DNA from: JAICLL01 sp035252155
GTDB taxonomy: Bacteria > Planctomycetota > Planctomycetia > Pirellulales > JAICIG01
DNA length: 64,000 nt
Direction of reading: 5' to 3'
Assembly: GCA_035252155.1 (NCBI GenBank)
Contig: DATFDL010000776.1
Coordinates: 1 to 64,000 of the forward strand
The translations under genes and the position numbers were made by a program. Position 1 is the stretch's first letter. Each line of letters begins with the position of its first letter. The notes beneath the pieces are model-generated. The model ran no database searches and was not told the DNA's origin. It saw nothing but the letters and a program-made list of their open reading frames with translations. Shown here piece after piece: positions 49,991 through 58,824 of the stretch.

Positions 49991-50741
49991 TCACGCGCCG
50001 CCGTTGTCGATCGACAAACGCCGCATAGTCCTGGGGCGTATCGATGCCCAGCGTGGCGTGCGGAACTACGGCGACCGCGATCGAATGCCCGGCTTGCAGC
50101 ACGCGCAGTTGCTCCAGTTTTTCGATTTGTTCCAGCGGCGACGGCGGCATCGCGGCCAGCGATAGCAAGAAATCACGCCGATAGGCATAGAGGCCAATGT
50201 GCTGCAAGAAATGCGGAGGGTCGGCTTCCAGCAGCCGGTCGTCCCACTTACGAGCGTGCGGAATGGGGCTGCGGCTGAAGTAGAGTGCCCGGCCCGAAGT
50301 GTCGAACACCACCTTGACGCAGGCCGGGTCGAGCAGTTTATCGCGTTGGCGGATGGGCGTGGCGAGCGTGGCCATCATTACGTCGGGCCGCGATTCGAGC
50401 AATTCGACGGCCGCGTCGATCGACTGGCCTTCCAGCTCCGGTTCGTCGCCTTGTACATTGACCACCAAGTCGACATCGGTCATGCGCCGGGCGACCTCGG
50501 CCACGCGGTCGGTGCCACTGGGGCAATCAGGGCTGGTCATTTCGGCAATGCCGCCGAACGAGCGCACTTCGGCGGCGATTTCTTCGTGATCGGTGGCCAC
50601 GCAGACGCCGCTCGGCCACCGGGCCCGCCGGGCGGCCTCATAGGTATGCTGAATGAGCGATTTACCGGTCTCGCGCAGCAGCAGCTTTCGCGGCAGCCGC
50701 GTCGACGCCAGCCGGGCAGGAATGATGATAACGCTGTTCAT
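49986..50741 (-). CDS. kdsB: 3-deoxy-manno-octulosonate cytidylyltransferase
   Basis: 251 aa from ATG 50739-50741; the frame continues upstream only through a palindromic repeat. It activates Kdo to CMP-Kdo for LPS core synthesis. The start VIIIPARLASTRLPRKLLL carries the CTP-binding R-x-R/K pattern; later SGTDRVAEVARRM, VVNVQGDEPELEG (metal-binding Asp) and HIGLYAYRRDFLLSLAAM follow the family. Its presence supports an LPS-bearing outer membrane. The stop lies in a repeat. Confidence 0.95.
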   Translation of the reverse strand: MNSVIIIPARLASTRLPRKLLLRETGKSLIQHTYEAARRARWPSGVCVATDHEEIAAEVRSFGGIAEMTSPDCPSGTDRVAEVARRMTDVDLVVNVQGDEPELEGQSIDAAVELLESRPDVMMATLATPIRQRDKLLDPACVKVVFDTSGRALYFSRSPIPHARKWDDRLLEADPPHFLQHIGLYAYRRDFLLSLAAMPPSPLEQIEKLEQLRVLQAGHSIAVAVVPHATLGIDTPQDYAAFVDRQRRRVT

Positions 50742-50747
50742 GGCAAT

Positions 50748-50824
50748 GTAGCTCCGACACTCCGTGGCGGAGGTTCCGGTCGCCAAGGGCGACCGCGATC
50801 CCCGTCACGGAGTGCCGGGGCTAC
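50748..50824. repeat. Palindromic element with GTAGCTCCGACACTCCGTGG arms
   Basis: Left arm 50748-50770, right arm inverse ending 50824 (CACGGAGTGCCGGGGCTAC), with an inner hairpin GGTCGCC-AAG-GGCGACC at 50778-50794. The left arm recurs exactly, as its complement, inside the large Hsp70 gene at 53080-53102. Layout matches the element at 23025-23099. Confidence 0.8.
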
Positions 50825-51108
50825 TGTGTCGGCTGCGCCGACCTATGTTCCGCAATGGCTTGCGGCGCTGAGCGAGCCATTTTTGAAACGATTGCTGGCT
50901 CTCGGCGGATGGTTGGCCGGCGAGCAGATTTTCGACGCTCAGCCGCCGAAGGGCTCATTCCAGCGTTCTAATAATGTCGGCATCTGCCGATGCTACGCGA
51001 TAGGTCGTGGGCAGACAAGCTCGGCAACGAACGGGCGGCTAGTTTCAGTGCATCGACGCGGTGGTGCGCCTTCTATGTCTTCTCTGGGAATCAAGCTATC
51101 CTACTGAT
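50825..51108. other. Intergenic gap without recognisable features
   Basis: 284 bp between a palindromic element and a small plus-strand gene. No convincing gene, RNA or promoter seen; a hairpin-like GGCTGCGCCGACC region near the left edge is weak. Confidence 0.5.
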
Positions 51109-51345
51109 ATGGAGCTACCCATCCAATTCCCGAATGACGCCGATGTCATCGCCGAAGAGGCTGAGCGCTTCCGGGCGCTCTCTCCTGTAGAGCGGATGCG
51201 GGTCATCGCCGACTTGTTAAACGCCGGCGAACAACTGATGAAGCTCTCGCCAAAGGCTGAGTTTCTGCGGCAATACACGCAGAAGCAAGAGGAACTTGCC
51301 CAGCAAGCATTCAAAGAATTTATCGCCAGACACACCCCACGATGA
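51109..51345 (+). CDS. Small helical protein of unknown function
   Basis: 78 aa from ATG 51109: MELPIQFPNDADVIAEEAER, then VERMRVIADLLNAGEQLM and a C-terminal coiled-coil-like helix (YTQKQEELAQQAFKEFIARH). Almost entirely alpha-helical, acidic N-terminus. Similar short proteins in this phylum tend to sit beside nucleotidyltransferase-like genes, but no such gene follows here; the downstream 200 bp contain only a short open frame (LKDLREWSNLADGEDVRTRW) that may be a remnant. Possibly half of a lost two-gene module. Confidence 0.5.
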   Translation: MELPIQFPNDADVIAEEAERFRALSPVERMRVIADLLNAGEQLMKLSPKAEFLRQYTQKQEELAQQAFKEFIARHTPR

Positions 51346-51564
51346 ATCATCATGGAGCCGGTTGAAGGACCTCCGCGAGTGGTCGAACCTAGCCGATGGC
51401 GAGGACGTGCGAACGCGGTGGCTCGAAAGCGCCTTTGCGCGTTTGCTTCCGTCCGGTTGACCCGCGTTGCGCACCAGGCCGTAGCTCACTTCGCCAGAGT
51501 CGCGCCCTGCCCCGCGAGCTGCTGCCAGAATTCTCACGAATTCTGCTACGCACCGAGCGGCGTT

Positions 51565-54423
51565 TCAACTTCCCAGCCTCAACCCCCGCGGTAGGCTTTC
51601 GCCAAACATCAAGCCGGCTTCCGATTCTTCGAGCGCGCCGCCCACCGCCACCAGCTCGCGATAATGGGCCGGTGCGTCGCGGCGCTCAAGCCATGCGATG
51701 GCGCGCTCGCGCAACTTGTCGGAGAGATCGCGATAGCGGTCTTCCGTGCGGCGGGCAAGCTGCACGATCGAAAAGGCGACCGCTTCTTCGGGCAGCCCGG
51801 CGTCGATCAACCATTCCAGCCAGCGGGCCGCCGCATCGGCCGGTGTTACCGTATTCAGGGGGCCGTACATCGGCACGCGGGCGCCTAGCCGGCCCAAGGC
51901 CCACACGGCCGCGTCGCGCACCGCCCCGACTTTTTCGCGTTCGGCCAAAGGTAGGAGTAGATCGCCCAACTCGACCTTGACTGGCACCGGCAGCAGTTCG
52001 AGCGAGCCGAGCAACCGCCAGGCCTCGGCCGCCTCGTGCGAGGTCGAGCCTAAGTCGGGCTTGCGCATCTTGGGCCGGTTCGAGGGTCGCAATGCGGCCA
52101 AGAGCGGCTCGGCCAAGGCTCGCTGCTGCCCGGCGTTCAGTCCGCCCGCAATCCGCCGCCACAGAATCAACCACTCCGTGCGGCAGGCCGGAGTGTGATG
52201 AATGCGTTTGCCTTGCAGAAGCTTCCAGGTCTGGGCAACCCGCCAATCGTCGACCGCCAGCCCGTAGCCGGGCCGCAGCGAAAAACCCAGCAGATAGAGC
52301 CACCGCAGCTCGTGCTCGGCCGTGCGTCGGCGGCCGGCTTCGATGTTGATCAGCGTTTCCCAAAAACCGCGTAAAAGCGTCATTGGCCAATCGCGGCGTT
52401 TGAGCTCGGTGGTTTCTTCCAGCCGCTTGACCAAGCTCGCGGGGGCGGGCGGTGGCCCGTCGGGCAAAAAGATCCCGCAGATGACTCGCCGACAGGCTTG
52501 TATCACCGCTTCGTCCAGAACGCCCTCGGTCTCGCCCGACCCACGATGCGCCGCACGGTCGGTCTCGGTCGCCGCGCGAACGTCGAATTGCAGCCGCCAG
52601 GTGCGCGGGCCATCGGCTTCGCCGCACCAGAGGTCGAGCGTGCCGATCTCGGTCAACCGGGCATGCAGCTCGACCGAGATAAAACCGCTCGGCCCTTTTT
52701 TGCCCGCTTCGAGCACCGTGCGAATTGGCGGCAACGATGTCATCTGTTCGGGATCGACGGTCAACAAATCGCCGGGCCGGTCGGTCAGCCGCGTGCTCGA
52801 AACGTAAATTGGAAATTCGACCGGCTGCCGAATGGCCAGCTCGAACCGCCGTTGCGAAAGATCGATTTCCGCTCCTTCTTCCACCCCGGCGGGAACCAGG
52901 CAGACGGCTGATGGCCGATCGCCCGCCGCGTCTTCGACGCCGATGTAATAGGTGCGTGCCAGCCCAGCCGAAATGCGTACGCCCAACCCTCGCCGAACCA
53001 GCCCGTAATAGGCGGCGCCTTGGGCCACCGCCAAGTCGAGCCGGGCGTTTTCTAAAATGCGCGGTTGCCACGGCTGTCTCCGCCACGGAGTGTCGGAGCT
53101 ACTTTGGTCGGAGCCGCCCTCGAACCATGAGCCGAGCACTTCCAGCAGCCGGCCACGGAGCACGGGCGAGGCAAAAAAGCCGCCGTTGAACAGCACCAAG
53201 TCGGGACGGGCGGGATCGTGATCGCCGGAGACCGCGGCATCTCCGTCGAGCGCCACCTGGCGATGGGCCGAAAGAAACGACGCCAGATACTTGGTGATCG
53301 CCGGGTCGGGGGCGAAGGGCAGTCCGAACTCTTGAAACCCGCTGCGCCGCGCGGCCGGCTTGTCGTCGAGCGCCACGCGGGGCAAAAATCCTTCGAGCAA
53401 CAGTTGCTCGACCTCTGCCCGCGTCACATCGACCTGAAGGCCGCCGCCGATCAGCTTCGCTCCGCTGCCGGGCAGGTTGACGGTCAAGTGTTCCGGAGCG
53501 TCGGCGCCCAGCAGCGTTTCTTTCACGCGGCGGCAACTGCGGACGAGCACGGCCCATTGCCGCGGCTCGAGCTTGCCGTCGCCGGTCAGCTTGCGTTCGA
53601 TGTGGTGGGCCAAGGCCAAATCGAGATTGTCGCCGCCCAAGATCAGGTGCTCGCCGACGGCCACGCGGTGAAACATCACTTTGCCCGCTTCGCCCCGACG
53701 GACGCGAATCAACGTGAAATCCGAAGTGCCGCCACCGATGTCGCAGACCAGAATCTTTTGGCCCGGCGTGACTTGCTCTTGCCAGCGGTCGCCCTGCGCG
53801 TCGATCCAGGCGTAAAAGGCGGCTTGCGGCTCTTCGATCAGCACCACCCGCGGCAAGCCCGCCAGCCGGGCCGCCCGTACCGTCAACTCGCGGGCCACTT
53901 CATCGAACGACGCCGGCAGTGTCAGCACCACGTCTTGCTCGGCCAACGGCTCTTGCGGAAAACGCGCGTCCCAGGCAGCGCGAATGTGTTCGAGATATCG
54001 CGCGCTGGCCTCGACCGGCGAAAGCCGCTCGACATCGGGCGCACCGTGCCACGGCAGCAGTTGCGCCGTCCGATCAACGCCCGGATGGCAAAGCCACGAC
54101 TTGGCCGAGGCGATCAAGCGGCCCGGCACGCTCGTGCCATGATCGCGGGCAAAAAAGCCGACGGCGTAGTTGCGATCGCGCTCGCTCCAAGGCAAGGCCA
54201 AAGCCCCGGCGGCAAATTCGCCGGCCGCCGCTTCGTAATGGAACGACGGCAGCGTTTCACGAGCTTCGACCTCTGCCGGCGCCACAAGCTGTGGAAGGGG
54301 CAGCGTGTGGACGCGCGGCGGCGACTCTAAGGTATCGACATAGGCGACTGCCGAGTTGGTCGTGCCCAGATCGATGCCCACCAGGTAGCGACTGAGTGTC
54401 TCGTGATTGTCGGGCGGACTCAT
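51565..54423 (-). CDS. Large Hsp70 family protein (DUF3731 type)
   Basis: 952 aa. Hsp70 ATPase domain at about residues 10-420: YLVGIDLGTTNSAVAYVD, DVVLTLPASFDEVARELTVR, ILVCDIGGGTSDFTLIRV and DLVLFNGGFFASPVLRGRLL. The C-terminal half (about 620-950) is helical and Arg/Trp-rich (RDWPMTLLRGFWETLINIEA, ELRWLYLLGFSLRPGYGLAV), matching DUF3731, which occurs only fused to this kind of Hsp70. At about residues 441-455 a palindrome arm of 23 bp, identical to 50748-50770, is translated as SSSDTPWRRQP, so a repeat lies in frame inside the ATPase domain. Its ATG overlaps the stop of the PIG-L gene, so the two are coupled. Confidence 0.9.
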   Translation of the reverse strand: MSPPDNHETLSRYLVGIDLGTTNSAVAYVDTLESPPRVHTLPLPQLVAPAEVEARETLPSFHYEAAAGEFAAGALALPWSERDRNYAVGFFARDHGTSVPGRLIASAKSWLCHPGVDRTAQLLPWHGAPDVERLSPVEASARYLEHIRAAWDARFPQEPLAEQDVVLTLPASFDEVARELTVRAARLAGLPRVVLIEEPQAAFYAWIDAQGDRWQEQVTPGQKILVCDIGGGTSDFTLIRVRRGEAGKVMFHRVAVGEHLILGGDNLDLALAHHIERKLTGDGKLEPRQWAVLVRSCRRVKETLLGADAPEHLTVNLPGSGAKLIGGGLQVDVTRAEVEQLLLEGFLPRVALDDKPAARRSGFQEFGLPFAPDPAITKYLASFLSAHRQVALDGDAAVSGDHDPARPDLVLFNGGFFASPVLRGRLLEVLGSWFEGGSDQSSSDTPWRRQPWQPRILENARLDLAVAQGAAYYGLVRRGLGVRISAGLARTYYIGVEDAAGDRPSAVCLVPAGVEEGAEIDLSQRRFELAIRQPVEFPIYVSSTRLTDRPGDLLTVDPEQMTSLPPIRTVLEAGKKGPSGFISVELHARLTEIGTLDLWCGEADGPRTWRLQFDVRAATETDRAAHRGSGETEGVLDEAVIQACRRVICGIFLPDGPPPAPASLVKRLEETTELKRRDWPMTLLRGFWETLINIEAGRRRTAEHELRWLYLLGFSLRPGYGLAVDDWRVAQTWKLLQGKRIHHTPACRTEWLILWRRIAGGLNAGQQRALAEPLLAALRPSNRPKMRKPDLGSTSHEAAEAWRLLGSLELLPVPVKVELGDLLLPLAEREKVGAVRDAAVWALGRLGARVPMYGPLNTVTPADAAARWLEWLIDAGLPEEAVAFSIVQLARRTEDRYRDLSDKLRERAIAWLERRDAPAHYRELVAVGGALEESEAGLMFGESLPRGLRLGS

Positions 54424-55241
54424 TCCGGAAATAACCGCTCTCGCAAGTCGGCCGTCAGCGGCGCGGCGTATTCGCTGATTTCAAACACCTCGGCATATTC
54501 AACCTGCCGGCCCCGCTGCTCGCCGTACCGCGCGATCAATTCGTCGCGATAACGGTCAGTCTGCAATCGAAGATAACCCAGATACCAATCGCGCAACCAC
54601 TGTCGCCGGGTCGCCTCGCCATCGGGCACTTGCTCGGAGACACCCCGATTATACGGCAGCCACTCGAAGAACTGCGACGCATGGCAGGCCAGCATGTCGA
54701 CGATCGTCTCGACATGCTCGTGCACATCGACCACCACGTCGCCCGAGAGCGGCGCGGGCTTAGTGAACCGGTCCGGCAGAAAGGCCACGACGGGGTCGCG
54801 CCGCAATGCCGGCGCATCAGGAACCAGCGACGGCACCGTCACCAGGTAACAGGCGTCGCGCACCACGTCGCCCACGGCGCGATGATCGGGGTGATAGTCG
54901 TTGGTGCGGTGCGTCAGCACCAGGTCCGGCTGAAACGAGCGAATCTCGCGAATGACTTGCCAGCGCAGTTCGAGTGTCGGTTCGAGTCGGCCATCGGGGT
55001 TGTTCCAGACCTCGGCCTCAGCACCGATCACCGCCGCCGCGGCCCGTGCTTCGCGCCCGCGGCGCTCCGCGAGCTCCTTCCCGGAGATCAGGTGGTGGCC
55101 GGCATCGCCATTGGTGAGCGTCACGATTTTCACCCGATGCCCGCGGCGGCGATAGATCGCCGCCAGCCCACCCGCGTGAAACTCAGCGTCGTCAGGGTGG
55201 GCCACGAGCAATAGCAATCGCAGAGAAGTAGAATTCATCAC
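54420..55241 (-). CDS. PIG-L family deacetylase (BshB-like)
   Basis: 273 aa. Metal-binding LLLVAHPDDAEFHAGGLAAI (AHPDD motif) near the N-terminus, the second His motif THRTNDYHPDHRAVG (HxxH) at about residues 110-124, and the conserved DGRLEPTLELRWQVIREIRS between them. The family removes N-acetyl groups from GlcNAc-linked substrates (e.g. BshB, MshB, GlcNAc-PI). The substrate here is open. It is translationally coupled (ATGA) to the giant Hsp70, a combination without known meaning. Two adjacent ATGs (55241 and 55238) are possible starts. Confidence 0.88.
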   Translation of the reverse strand: MMNSTSLRLLLLVAHPDDAEFHAGGLAAIYRRRGHRVKIVTLTNGDAGHHLISGKELAERRGREARAAAAVIGAEAEVWNNPDGRLEPTLELRWQVIREIRSFQPDLVLTHRTNDYHPDHRAVGDVVRDACYLVTVPSLVPDAPALRRDPVVAFLPDRFTKPAPLSGDVVVDVHEHVETIVDMLACHASQFFEWLPYNRGVSEQVPDGEATRRQWLRDWYLGYLRLQTDRYRDELIARYGEQRGRQVEYAEVFEISEYAAPLTADLRERLFPE

Positions 55242-55268
55242 CCGAATGTGTTTGTATGATCGGTCTGC

Positions 55269-55297
55269 TTGTCTTAAGTTTAAAAATGGCCTATAAT
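55269..55297 (+). promoter_or_regulatory. Predicted promoter of the DUF433/PIN pair
   Basis: TTGTCT at 55269-55274 and a perfect TATAAT at 55292-55297 with a 17-bp spacer, about 54 bp upstream of GTG 55351. One of the best sigma70-like promoters in the window. Confidence 0.65.
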
Positions 55298-55350
55298 TGC
55301 GTCAATAAGACTGCTTCGGCGTCGCACTTCTGAAGGGACGAAAAGCAACC

Positions 55351-55656
55351 GTGAAGCACGAGTCCGCTCATCCAAGCACGCTTAATAACGCGACCTCCAC
55401 AAACGGTGAGGCACTTGCTGAGAGATTGTCGGTGGCAATTCGGCTTTTGAACGATTCCATCGAAATCGATCCGGGCGTGCTGGGCGGAGTGCCGGTCGTT
55501 CGCGGCACGCGAGTCTCGGTAGCTCGGGTACTTGCAGAAATTGCTGACAATTCCAGTATTTCGGAAGTCGCGGACAATCTTGAGATTGACTCGCAACTGC
55601 TCAAGAATATCGTCGAGGGGTTTTCGATCAGTCTCGACCAGCCCCTCGCAGAATGA
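55351..55656 (+). CDS. DUF433 domain antitoxin-like protein
   Basis: 101 aa from GTG 55351. The DUF433 core starts at about residue 38: IEIDPGVLGGVPVVRGTRVS, followed by VARVLAEIADNSSISEVADN, a HTH-like DNA-binding fold. The first 30 residues are extra and polar. It overlaps the next gene (ATGA), as is typical of DUF433/PIN-like toxin-antitoxin pairs, and is probably an autorepressor acting on the strong promoter upstream. Confidence 0.8.
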   Translation: MKHESAHPSTLNNATSTNGEALAERLSVAIRLLNDSIEIDPGVLGGVPVVRGTRVSVARVLAEIADNSSISEVADNLEIDSQLLKNIVEGFSISLDQPLAE

Positions 55657-56144
55657 ATCGAGTGCGGTTTGACGAATGTTTCACGAGCAAGCGAGTGAAC
55701 GCTCTGTGCGAGGCGGAAGGAAAAGTTGCAGTCGATATCTTTCCACGGCGCTTGCGCAGCAAAGCGGTGAAAGACCTCGAAGTTGTCGAGCGATTTTTAG
55801 CATCGCAGTCAACTCTGGTGACGACCGACCATCGCCTACCCCTAAAGCAAGCGCAGCACATCCCCGATCATCATCCCGGAATCATCGTTGTTCGCAACAA
55901 TGGGCCGCACACGCAGCGCGAGCGGGACATCGTAGAAGTTCTAGCACTTTTCAAGGCATGCGTGCCGCAATGGGAGCAGTTGACGTGGTTGAACTCGATC
56001 GTGGAGCTGTACCAAGATAGGGCCGAAGTGTATTCAATTAAAGCCGGAAAGCCGACACGGCCCGTCGTTGCTCAATTTGGTGATAGTGACTTTTTGACTT
56101 TGCTCTCGGATGCCTTAACCGCCAACCTGCAAAGGGGAAGCTGA
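55653..56144 (+). CDS. PIN-like (DUF5615/Mut7-C-like) toxin candidate
   Basis: 163 aa, overlapping the antitoxin by 4 bp. The start MNRVRFDECFTSKRVNALCE has the acidic Asp/Glu pair of DUF5615-type nucleases; LVTTDHRLPLKQAQHIPDHH gives the second acidic site. It is longer than usual by a C-terminal extension of about 60 residues (WEQLTWLNSIVELYQDRAEV). Predicted RNase toxin; not proven. Its stop overlaps the ATG of the TraB-like gene (TGATG). Confidence 0.65.
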   Translation: MNRVRFDECFTSKRVNALCEAEGKVAVDIFPRRLRSKAVKDLEVVERFLASQSTLVTTDHRLPLKQAQHIPDHHPGIIVVRNNGPHTQRERDIVEVLALFKACVPQWEQLTWLNSIVELYQDRAEVYSIKAGKPTRPVVAQFGDSDFLTLLSDALTANLQRGS

Positions 56145-57127
56145 TGACTCAGAATGCGCGGCTGTTGCTTCGGGCGTTTCTACCGGCAGTGCTTTGCGGT
56201 CGCATCATCCTGGCCGACGAGCCGCCTGCCGAAACTCCGGCGGCCGATGCGAAACCGGCGGTCTCGCTCGAAGAGCCGACCGGCAAATACATCCGCCTGG
56301 TTCGCGACGACGACGATCGGCCGATCGAAATGCAAACGGCCATCGTGCGGTTCGCGGCCGACGACGACGTTCGGGCGGGGTTGACGGTCGACCTGATTGC
56401 CGCGGTCCATATCGGCGAAAAATCGTATTACGAGCGGCTCAACCGCCAGTTCGAAAAATACGATGCCTTGTTGTACGAGCTGGTCGCTCCCGAAGGCACC
56501 CGCGTGCCCAAAGGCGGCGCCAAGAGCAGCCATCCGGTCGGCAAGCTGCAAACCATGATGAAAGACCTGCTCGATCTCGACTTTCAATTGGACTATGTCG
56601 ACTACCACCAGAAGAACTTTGCGCATGCCGACATGTCTCCCGAGCGGTTCGCCAAGTCGATGAACGACCGCGGCGAGAGCATTTGGGCGCTGGTGTTTCG
56701 GATGTTGGGGCAGAGCATTGCGCAAGAGAGCAAGCATGCCGATCGTTCGTTCGACGCCGATTTGCTGCTGGCCTTGTTCGACAAGAACCGCGCGTTGGCG
56801 CTGAAGCGCGTGCTGGCCGAGCAGTTTGAGGACCTGGAAGGAGCGATGAGCGCCTTCAACGGTCCCGACGGCTCGACTTTGATTACCGAGCGTAATAAAC
56901 GAGCTTTAGAAGTGCTCGACAAGGAAATCAAGGCGGGCAAGAAGCGGCTAGCCATTTTTTACGGTGCCGGGCACATGCCCGACATGGCCCGCCGGCTGCT
57001 CGACGACTTTCATCTGAAGCCGCGGCAGGAGCAATGGATCACCGCATGGGATCTACACCCGCCCGCCAAGCGCGCGAGGCCCGCGGCGAAGAAAGCCGCG
57101 CCCGAGCCGGCCGGCGCCGCCCGCTAA
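56144..57127 (+). CDS. Secreted TraB/GumN-like protein
   Basis: 327 aa. Signal-peptide-like start (ARLLLRAFLPAVLCGRIILA). The TraB/PrgY/TIKI fold is suggested by DLIAAVHIGEKSYYERLNRQ, FEKYDALLYELVAP and KRLAIFYGAGHMPDMARRLL (the GxxH motif) at about residues 85-110 and 260-290. These proteins are metal-dependent proteases or related enzymes. The C-terminus is a Lys/Ala/Pro-rich tail (PAKRARPAAKKAAPEPAGAA). Coupled start with the PIN-like gene is probably incidental. Confidence 0.75.
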   Translation: MTQNARLLLRAFLPAVLCGRIILADEPPAETPAADAKPAVSLEEPTGKYIRLVRDDDDRPIEMQTAIVRFAADDDVRAGLTVDLIAAVHIGEKSYYERLNRQFEKYDALLYELVAPEGTRVPKGGAKSSHPVGKLQTMMKDLLDLDFQLDYVDYHQKNFAHADMSPERFAKSMNDRGESIWALVFRMLGQSIAQESKHADRSFDADLLLALFDKNRALALKRVLAEQFEDLEGAMSAFNGPDGSTLITERNKRALEVLDKEIKAGKKRLAIFYGAGHMPDMARRLLDDFHLKPRQEQWITAWDLHPPAKRARPAAKKAAPEPAGAAR

Positions 57128-57161
57128 ACGCCGCAAACTCTGGGGTCGCCCGGCAGTAGCC

Positions 57162-57407
57162 ATGCTCCGACTTACTCCTCAGCAAATCGCAGCCGTGGCC
57201 TCGAGCGGTGATACCCCGCCGAAATTATTCGATCCAAATACGCGAACGACTTACGTCTTGCTCCGCAAAGACACGTATGACGAGCTGGCCGCCGGATCGC
57301 AGACCGGGGTACAGCGCGTTGCCGCGGCGATCGATTGGGACCGAGCGCAAAGTGCCCTGCGCCCACCCCAAGAATGGTTTGACGGAGACGAACCGAAGCC
57401 GTTCTGA
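57162..57407 (+). CDS. Small antitoxin-like protein
   Basis: 81 aa: MLRLTPQQIAAVASSGDTPP, then TRTTYVLLRKDTYDELAA, a pattern seen in small planctomycete and cyanobacterial proteins encoded next to toxins (YVLL-xxxxYDEL). No toxin gene follows; the next gene is on the opposite strand. Possibly an orphan antitoxin. Confidence 0.5.
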   Translation: MLRLTPQQIAAVASSGDTPPKLFDPNTRTTYVLLRKDTYDELAAGSQTGVQRVAAAIDWDRAQSALRPPQEWFDGDEPKPF

Positions 57408-57449
57408 AGATGTCGGCGGCATGACGCAACTATGAATGTCGAAAAGGCA

Positions 57450-57872
57450 TCATGCCCCGCTGGTGGGCTCTAGCGGCTTATCCGGCTCGCGATCTGGGTA
57501 AAGCGTGACCCGCAGGGACGCTCCCGCCGCGGCCATTCGGCCGAGCAACTCAGCGGACAACGCTTGGTTGAACGCCCACGGCTCCAGCCCGCAGTCATAG
57601 CCGATGTTGAATTCCCGCCGCGAGCACCCGGCCCAGAGCGACCGTAGCGACTGGGGGAGCCCTTCCACGACGGTGAGCATGGCGGAGATATTCGGTTCCG
57701 GCTCGGCGTGCTGATCGCGCGTCTCAAAACAGGCGTACCAGAGCCCATCTTCGCCCTGGGTCACGTGGAGGGGCGTGACGCCGGCGGCCTCGAATGCGGT
57801 GGCCAGAGCGGTCAGATCGTCGGCCGATGTGAGATCCAGGTCGGTATTCAGGTAGGTGATGATGCCGTCCAC
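57450..57872 (-). CDS. Hypothetical protein
   Basis: 140 aa from GTG 57870-57872, preceded by GGAGG at good spacing; the frame is open 7 codons further upstream from a TTG. Alternating alpha/beta pattern (VDGIITYLNTDLDLTSADDL, GLWYACFETRDQHAEPEPNI, LLGRMAAAGASLRVTLYPDR). Cys and Trp residues are conserved-looking (SLWAGCSRREFNIGYDCG). No family recognised. The C-terminal PLEPTSGA tail resembles short repeat-derived tails seen in this phylum. Confidence 0.5.
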   Translation of the reverse strand: MDGIITYLNTDLDLTSADDLTALATAFEAAGVTPLHVTQGEDGLWYACFETRDQHAEPEPNISAMLTVVEGLPQSLRSLWAGCSRREFNIGYDCGLEPWAFNQALSAELLGRMAAAGASLRVTLYPDREPDKPLEPTSGA

Positions 57873-57996
57873 CCGTGCGACCTCCGTCCGCAAACCCCAA
57901 TGCCCGCAGATTTGCGACCCATCGCGCAGAGCGCAATGGCTACGGTGCGTCCAACGTTACGGGTCCATCGTAATGCAAGCCGCGGGCGATGGTCAA

Positions 57997-58824
57997 TCAA
58001 GCGCCCCGCCACGTCGCGGCCTCCTCACCGTCGAGCCGTAGCGTGAGACACTTGGCGCTGCCGCCGGCTTTGACGAACTCGTCGAGTGGCGTTTCGCGCG
58101 GCTCGAAACCGACGGCGCGCAACTGCCGGTGCAGTTCGCCACAGCCGGCGTTGGTGACAACGGTGCGGCCCACCACCACCGCGTTGCAGGCAAACCGCCG
58201 CGCTTCGTCGTCGTCGACGGGAATCAACTCATCGACGAACTCGCGCAAGGCCCGCAGGCCGTACTCGTCGAAGGCGGGCGGGTAGTAGATCGCCCGGCCG
58301 GGGGCCAACGGGCAGAAACAGGTGTCGAGATGATAGTAATACGGATCGACCAGCTCCAGCGGAATGACGCGGCAAGCCAGGCGTTCGCCGATCTGCTGGT
58401 GCCCGCGGGCGTCGCTACGAATGCGATAGCCGGCGAACAAGGTGTCGCCGCAGAACAACGCATCGCCCGCTCCCTCGAAGTACACATCGTCGGGCACGCG
58501 CTCGACATCGTAGCCCTGGGCTGTCAGCCAGGCTTCGTCGAACGGCTCTTCGCCCTGGCGCTGCGGATGCCGGAAATGAGCCAGCACCGCCCGCCGCCGA
58601 TAGATCAGGGCGGCGTTGGCCGTGAACACCAGATCGGGCAGACCTTTCACCGGTTCGAGCGTCGAGATGCGCGCCCCCGAATCTTCGAGCAACGTGCGCA
58701 GCGCGGTCCATTGTTGCACCGCCAGCGAGTGATCGCTCTGCCGCTGGCGATTCATCCAGGGATTGATTTCGTACTCGATCCCGTAGTAATCGGGCGGGCA
58801 CATCAAAAGATGCGGCTCGGTCAT
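57997..58824 (-). CDS. Arginine dihydrolase-like amidinotransferase-fold protein (ArgZ type)
   Basis: 275 aa. Member of the guanidino-modifying (amidinotransferase/DDAH) superfamily: LPDLVFTANAALIYRRR (Asn), DVYFEGAGDALFCGDTLF (acid pair), YYYHLDTCFCPLAPGRAIYY (His) and the C-terminal Cys in GGSAKCLTLRL. It is most like the N-terminal half of cyanobacterial AgrE/ArgZ, which converts arginine to ornithine, ammonia and CO2. It overlaps the following LOR/SDH gene by 4 bp (ATGA), so the pair corresponds to a split AgrE. Dimethylarginine hydrolase is the alternative assignment. Confidence 0.75.
   Translation of the reverse strand: MTEPHLLMCPPDYYGIEYEINPWMNRQRQSDHSLAVQQWTALRTLLEDSGARISTLEPVKGLPDLVFTANAALIYRRRAVLAHFRHPQRQGEEPFDEAWLTAQGYDVERVPDDVYFEGAGDALFCGDTLFAGYRIRSDARGHQQIGERLACRVIPLELVDPYYYHLDTCFCPLAPGRAIYYPPAFDEYGLRALREFVDELIPVDDDEARRFACNAVVVGRTVVTNAGCGELHRQLRAVGFEPRETPLDEFVKAGGSAKCLTLRLDGEEAATWRGA

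Noticed and set aside
51352..51594. Plus-strand frame after the 78-aa gene
   Set aside because: No domain, no ribosome-binding site and it runs into the 3' end of the Hsp70 gene; at most a gene remnant.
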